Source of the DNA: Bacteroidaceae bacterium
Lineage (GTDB): Bacteria; Bacteroidota; Bacteroidia; Bacteroidales; Bacteroidaceae
Assembly (NCBI GenBank): GCA_024682395.1
Contig: JAIKZH010000008.1
Coordinates: 1 to 38,145 of the forward strand
Length of the DNA: 38,145 nt
Reading direction: 5' to 3'
The position numbers were made by a program, and so were the translations under genes. The notes beneath the pieces are model-generated. The model worked only from the letters and a program-made list of their open reading frames with translations. It was not told the DNA's origin and ran no database searches. Positions 34,900-38,145 of the stretch are shown in pieces. The number at the start of each line of letters is the position of its first letter. Position 1 is the stretch's first letter.

Positions 34900-36582
34900 A
34901 TGGATAATAGTAGAATCATGTCTGGATATAATCTTGAATTCCAGGCAAGTGCAGCTTTTTTTAAAAAACTGCTGCAAAAAACAGTCACAGAGTTCCTCCC
35001 GAAGTATAAGGATAAACTTAAAAACGAGAAAATAGTCCCTTTAATTCCGTTTATTTCTCAGTTGAAGGTTACTGATACTACACTTTTGAGTGATAATAAT
35101 GGAAATCCTTGTATACACTTTACTGCGAATATGGCAGGAATGATTAATATCAATTTGATGTTGGTCTTGAAACGTGTATATGGAAATGCAGGCAGACATA
35201 TCTCGGTGTCATTGATTCTTGAAAATGACATAGACATAATGATTTTTAAATACAAGGCTCAGACATTAATCGAGGATTATGCTGTGAAAATTCCTGATAA
35301 ACTGCTTAGTAGTGTTTCTGGAGAGTTCAGAATGAGGTTTGTGCCAGGTAATGCTGAATATGAGCCGGTTATCTGTGTAATGGCAAATTTGAAACTAAAA
35401 GATGCATCTGTTTCTCCAGAAGGAAACATGACAAAAGCTGTGTCTTTTTTACCAAAAGGAAAGGAATATACATTAGGATTTAATAGTAATACCTATGAAC
35501 TGTTTGAGGAGGTTATAGATAAGCAGGTGCGCACCAGTGCAGAAGATAAACCAGAAGCATCTATCTCGAAGGTAAAACTAAAAATAGGAGATCAAGTTCT
35601 TAAAATCGTTGTTGATGGTGTGTATGACGTAGATGGATTGATTGATTCATTAGATCCTAAGTTTACAATAACCACAAGTATCTCATTTGCAATCACTGAC
35701 GGATTTGTCGATGTGCAATGCAATACATCAACTAAAATAAAGGATAATGTCTTTGTGAGTTTGTTGGGGGCTTTGGCTGGACTCTATATATGTCCTATAT
35801 TCGGACCGATAATTGGACTTCATGCAAACTCATTTATTAAAATAGCCGCTAAGGGTATATTCTCAAAGGTTTCAGATCAAGTAAACAGTGGTTTCTCTGC
35901 TGATACGAATCATGGATATTATCAAAAAAGGAATATCGCACTAATGCACAGAAGAAATCGTTTGGTAACACATCTCAACTGCATGCCAAACGAACCGATT
36001 CCTCTTTTCAAATATTCAAGCGGTAACATCTTGTATGATTATAATTATGCATTACAATTGAATTACTCTGATATATGTGTCAATAGTGATGGTCTTTCTG
36101 TTATCGGATCATTAAGCAGTATTGATCCATATGTTACATGTAATAATGTGGACTTGATAGATTTAAAATATGCATCAAATGACTCATTGATTTCTTTGAC
36201 TTATAAGAATGATGAAGGTGAAACAATAACTCTCACAGAATCAGAAGCATATAGCTACCTAAGTGAATCAGAACGAATAAGTTATTATGCAATAGATGAA
36301 AATGCTTCCGGACCAGTACGTGATATGCGTGGTAAACTCCCATTGGTAATGCTGCCAAAACCAACTGCGATGAAGATGAAAGATGGTGCAATTTATGAAT
36401 TTGAATTCCCAAATGGTTTGGTCGGAAAGGCGAAGAATCTAGTGGAACTATATGAGAAACACATACTTCATATTGATGGAGTGGAGGTTGTAGGAAGAGA
36501 ATCAGGACATTATTTTAGAACATTAAAAGATGATATACCAGATAATAATCTTGGCGTTCTTCCTAAAATCGAATTTGAATAA
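34900..36582 (+). CDS. unassigned 560-residue protein, tandem copy 2
   Basis: This is the paralogue of the preceding gene. By eye, well over half of the residues are the same, with the first 21 nearly identical (one Thr/Ser change) and long shared runs such as VSLILENDID, TLIEDYAVK, KAVSFLPKGKEY and IIGLHANSFIKI. The hydrophobic segment is kept (about 290-310, LLGALAGLYICPIFGPIIGL) but with Pro and Cys changes that could bend it. Surface loops (about 41-80, 205-225 and 328-345) differ most, as expected if the two proteins meet different partners. There is no signal peptide. It has the same leader element 43 bases upstream and the same terminator stem as copy 1. Function unknown. Confidence 0.75.
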   Translation: MDNSRIMSGYNLEFQASAAFFKKLLQKTVTEFLPKYKDKLKNEKIVPLIPFISQLKVTDTTLLSDNNGNPCIHFTANMAGMININLMLVLKRVYGNAGRHISVSLILENDIDIMIFKYKAQTLIEDYAVKIPDKLLSSVSGEFRMRFVPGNAEYEPVICVMANLKLKDASVSPEGNMTKAVSFLPKGKEYTLGFNSNTYELFEEVIDKQVRTSAEDKPEASISKVKLKIGDQVLKIVVDGVYDVDGLIDSLDPKFTITTSISFAITDGFVDVQCNTSTKIKDNVFVSLLGALAGLYICPIFGPIIGLHANSFIKIAAKGIFSKVSDQVNSGFSADTNHGYYQKRNIALMHRRNRLVTHLNCMPNEPIPLFKYSSGNILYDYNYALQLNYSDICVNSDGLSVIGSLSSIDPYVTCNNVDLIDLKYASNDSLISLTYKNDEGETITLTESEAYSYLSESERISYYAIDENASGPVRDMRGKLPLVMLPKPTAMKMKDGAIYEFEFPNGLVGKAKNLVELYEKHILHIDGVEVVGRESGHYFRTLKDDIPDNNLGVLPKIEFE

Positions 36583-36610
36583 CTACTGATATAGTATATT
36601 CTAATGTAAT

Positions 36611-36671
36611 CTAACGCAAAGCAACGGCGAAGATGTGCGAACTCTTCAAACTTGTTTTGCGTTAGTTTTTT
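36611..36671 (+). terminator. terminator of tandem copy 2
   Basis: CTAACGCAAA (36611-36620) pairs with TTTGCGTTAG (36656-36665) and is followed by six T residues (36666-36671). The stem bases are the same as in the copy 1 terminator, while the loop differs. Confidence 0.8.
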
Positions 36672-36707
36672 GTAAATGATTTTTGTCTTTGAGTTACAAA
36701 AATCTTC

Positions 36708-36715
36708 TATTTTTG
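36708..36715 (+). promoter_or_regulatory. candidate promoter -7 element upstream of the propeller lipoprotein
   Basis: TATTTTTG fits TAnnTTTG, with TTTTG at 36681-36685 (22-base spacer). It would give a leader of about 250 bases, so a closer, non-consensus promoter is also possible. Confidence 0.35.
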
Positions 36716-36973
36716 CTAAAACAACAATTTTTTTGTATTTTTCACCCCAAAAGTTTGTGAATTCCATCTTTTTTTGTTGATTTGCATTAGATTTATGCCT
36801 TATCTTAATCCGCTAAGAATCCGTGGCTTAGAATTTATTCTTTCCATACCATAAGTCTAACCCTTTAGCTTAATCATGTCCCTGCGTTATAGCATGAAAC
36901 CATGAGAAAGTTAAACACCGACTTAGAAGTCATTTTTTGCAAATTAATATTTTAATCATTAATATTTCCTATT

Positions 36974-38050
36974 ATGAAAACAATCTGTTATTTATTTTTA
37001 GTTACCTTATTCTTATATTCATGTAAGTCTTCACCAGAGAACGAATATGAGATAAAATATTCAGTTATTAACACTACTGATACATTGACAGGGCAAGTTC
37101 TTGAAATTGATTCATTAATATTTGCAGCTTCAGTCTCATGTGTTGATAAATATCTTATAATAACTAATAGAAATGCGCCTTTATTAAACATATATCAGTC
37201 GTCAAACGATTCTTTAATATGTCAGATTGGTACGAAAGGGCACGCCAAAAATGAATTTACAACATACCCTTCAGAGTTTGTGGATAGAAAAGATGAAAAT
37301 GGAGATATATTATTAGAAGTTAATGACATGCCTACTTTGCGTGTTGTAAATCTTACATCATCAATAAAACAAAAACGTGTAATAGTTACAGATGTATATC
37401 GTCCAGAGGATTTTCAGATAACAGATTGCGATCAATCTGTCTTTATTGATAAAGATCATGTGGCTCATTATTATCGGTCACGTTTCGACGGAAACTCCCG
37501 AGATAGTAATTACTTGCCTTCGTGTGTAACACTACAATCAGGAAAAACAACAGATACTTTATATACAAATCCTTTTTTGATTACTGAATGTAACGAGGGC
37601 TTGATAGGTATAGTGAATATGACAATGTTCCAAATGAAACCAGACCATAGTAAATTTGCAGAGATTGGTTGTACGCAAGATTATTTTACAATAACAGATA
37701 TTGCAACAAAGAAAACCATTATCGTGGCAAATGATAATCATCGTGATTTTCATGAAGAAGTTAAGAAAATTTCGAATAATAATAATTTTAATGACGCCGC
37801 GCGTGATTTAAAGATTGCAAATTTAGACATTTATGCTTCTGATAATTATTTTTTCTTGATGCATGACGGAATGACAACATGGGAAAGGGATGATTATGAA
37901 ACAATCTTAGGTCATGAAATCAGAATATATGACTGGGAAGGTAATTTTATTTCATCATTTTTCGTTAAAGAGGATCTTATACGTTTTGCATATAATGACA
38001 TTACAAATTATTACTGTCCGCTAAACATTGAAATCCCATCAACAAATTAG
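36974..38050 (+). CDS. 6-bladed beta-propeller (BF3164/TolB-like) lipoprotein
   Basis: The 358 residues start with a lipoprotein signal (LFLYSC, Cys17). The rest is built of beta strands with the loop IGTKGHAKNEF (about 92-102), a variant of the GxGPGEF signature of the 6-bladed-propeller lipoproteins common in Bacteroidales, often called BF3164-like or TolB-like. Later segments such as IRIYDWEGNFISSFFV (about 315-330) are typical blade strands. The role is not known; members are often found in many copies. The stop codon (38048-38050) touches the stem of the terminator that follows, and a transposase-like start lies 70 bases on, so the very end of this gene may have been altered by an insertion. 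Confidence 0.82.
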   Translation: MKTICYLFLVTLFLYSCKSSPENEYEIKYSVINTTDTLTGQVLEIDSLIFAASVSCVDKYLIITNRNAPLLNIYQSSNDSLICQIGTKGHAKNEFTTYPSEFVDRKDENGDILLEVNDMPTLRVVNLTSSIKQKRVIVTDVYRPEDFQITDCDQSVFIDKDHVAHYYRSRFDGNSRDSNYLPSCVTLQSGKTTDTLYTNPFLITECNEGLIGIVNMTMFQMKPDHSKFAEIGCTQDYFTITDIATKKTIIVANDNHRDFHEEVKKISNNNNFNDAARDLKIANLDIYASDNYFFLMHDGMTTWERDDYETILGHEIRIYDWEGNFISSFFVKEDLIRFAYNDITNYYCPLNIEIPSTN

Positions 38051-38082
38051 GGCTGGCACTTTAAATTGGTGTCAGCCCTTTT
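38050..38082 (+). terminator. terminator at the right edge, possibly part of an IS end
   Basis: GGGCTGGCAC (38050-38059) pairs with GTGTCAGCCC (38069-38078) with one G-T pair, around a 9-base loop, and is followed by TTTT. It starts at the last base of the preceding stop codon. It may be the lipoprotein's own terminator or the left end of an insertion sequence. Confidence 0.75.
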
Positions 38083-38085
38083 GGT

Positions 38086-38093
38086 TATCTTTG
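38086..38093 (+). promoter_or_regulatory. promoter -7 element before the edge gene
   Basis: TATCTTTG matches TAnnTTTG, 26 bases before the ATG at 38120. The closest TTG (38066-38068) has only a 17-base spacer. Confidence 0.5.
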
Positions 38094-38119
38094 CAGTTGA
38101 CTAGAAAACAAGTATAACC

Positions 38120-38145
38120 ATGGGCAAAAGTACACATTTTTTCGG
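38120..38145 (+). CDS. start of a probable IS4-type transposase (cut by the window edge)
   Basis: Only eight full codons are visible (MGKSTHFF). From memory this matches the start of IS4-family, DUF4372-containing transposases found in Bacteroides and Prevotella insertion sequences. It has a fitting -7 element 26 bases upstream and no coding continuity with the gene before. With so little sequence the call is tentative. Confidence 0.4.

Larger units (their letters stand above)
33028..36665 (+). repeat. tandem duplication of a 1.8-kb gene unit
   Basis: Two units lie back to back, about 33028-34848 and 34857-36665. Each has the block ATTACAATTTT exactly 43 bases before the ATG, a TATAAT about ten bases before it, a gene of about 560 codons opening with near-identical residues, and a hairpin with the stem CTAACGCAAA starting 29 bases after the stop. 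The matching spacings show that leader, gene and terminator were copied together. The gene sequences have since diverged considerably, so the duplication is not recent. Confidence 0.85.
36583..36973 (+). other. 391-base intergenic region before the propeller lipoprotein
   Basis: After the copy 2 terminator (36611-36671) this stretch has a candidate promoter (36708-36715) and a long AT-rich leader without a convincing reading frame. Small inverted repeats occur (CTAAG/CTTAG about 36815-36835, and an AT-rich pair AAATTAATAT/ATTAATATTT at 36941-36967 next to the ATG). No tRNA or known riboswitch was recognised. Confidence 0.5.

Noticed and set aside
1..38145. CRISPR arrays, tRNA and rRNA genes
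   Set aside because: No regularly spaced repeats, no cloverleaf with TTCGA-type T-loop in the gaps, and no rRNA-like sequence were seen on reading the intergenic regions.

Overview
This 38 kb window is a stretch of chromosome from a member of the Bacteroidota, most likely order Bacteroidales. A Prevotella- or Bacteroides-like genus is my guess, but the genus cannot be fixed from the sequence alone. The support is: low G+C; start codons without convincing Shine-Dalgarno sites; repeated promoters of the Bacteroidota form TTG-N19-21-TAnnTTTG (for example at 7782-7811, 14066-14095, 17293-17325, 28569-28600 and 32366-32396); several lipoproteins, two of which have acidic residues just after the lipid-modified cysteine; and Bacteroidales-type families. 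No rRNA, tRNA or CRISPR array was seen.

Region 1 (1-7.8 kb): a small plus-strand lipoprotein faces a minus-strand block read in the order proS, clpC, a PurF-like gene and prs. The two transcription units meet at a bidirectional terminator (979-1018). The PurF-like protein keeps the PRPP-binding and Fe-S cysteine motifs but has lost the N-terminal nucleophilic cysteine of the glutaminase.

Region 2 (7.9-13.4 kb): cell-envelope genes. These are an OmpA-type lipoprotein, the transglycosylase MtgA, a TonB-C protein with an unusual N-terminal Cys-rich segment joined directly to a small radical-SAM gene, a single-span membrane protein, and a minus-strand beta-helix lipoprotein.

Region 3 (13.6-24.1 kb): rplS (minus); metF, holB (delta prime) and a BASS-family transporter; then a queuosine unit, in which a preQ1-I riboswitch controls a queuosine-precursor transporter followed by queF; then parC with a long acidic tail ending in QLTLF, followed by an outer-membrane barrel and a surface S41 peptidase lipoprotein.

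Region 4 (24.2-32.9 kb): uvrA (minus), a DJ-1/PfpI protein with ispD, an RlpA-like protein, metY, an orphan LuxR-type regulator, a stand-alone NAD(P)HX dehydratase and a small barrel protein. metF and metY together supply the methyl group and the sulfur chemistry of methionine synthesis.

Region 5 (33.0-38.1 kb): a tandem duplication of a 1.8 kb unit (leader, gene of about 560 codons, terminator) encoding two paralogous proteins I cannot assign. It is followed by a 6-bladed-propeller lipoprotein and, at the right edge, the first codons of a probable IS4-type transposase. The strongest leads for new biology are the duplicated unknown genes, the PurF-like protein with an apparently dead glutaminase site, the Cys-rich TonB/radical-SAM pair, and the possible clamp-binding tail of ParC.
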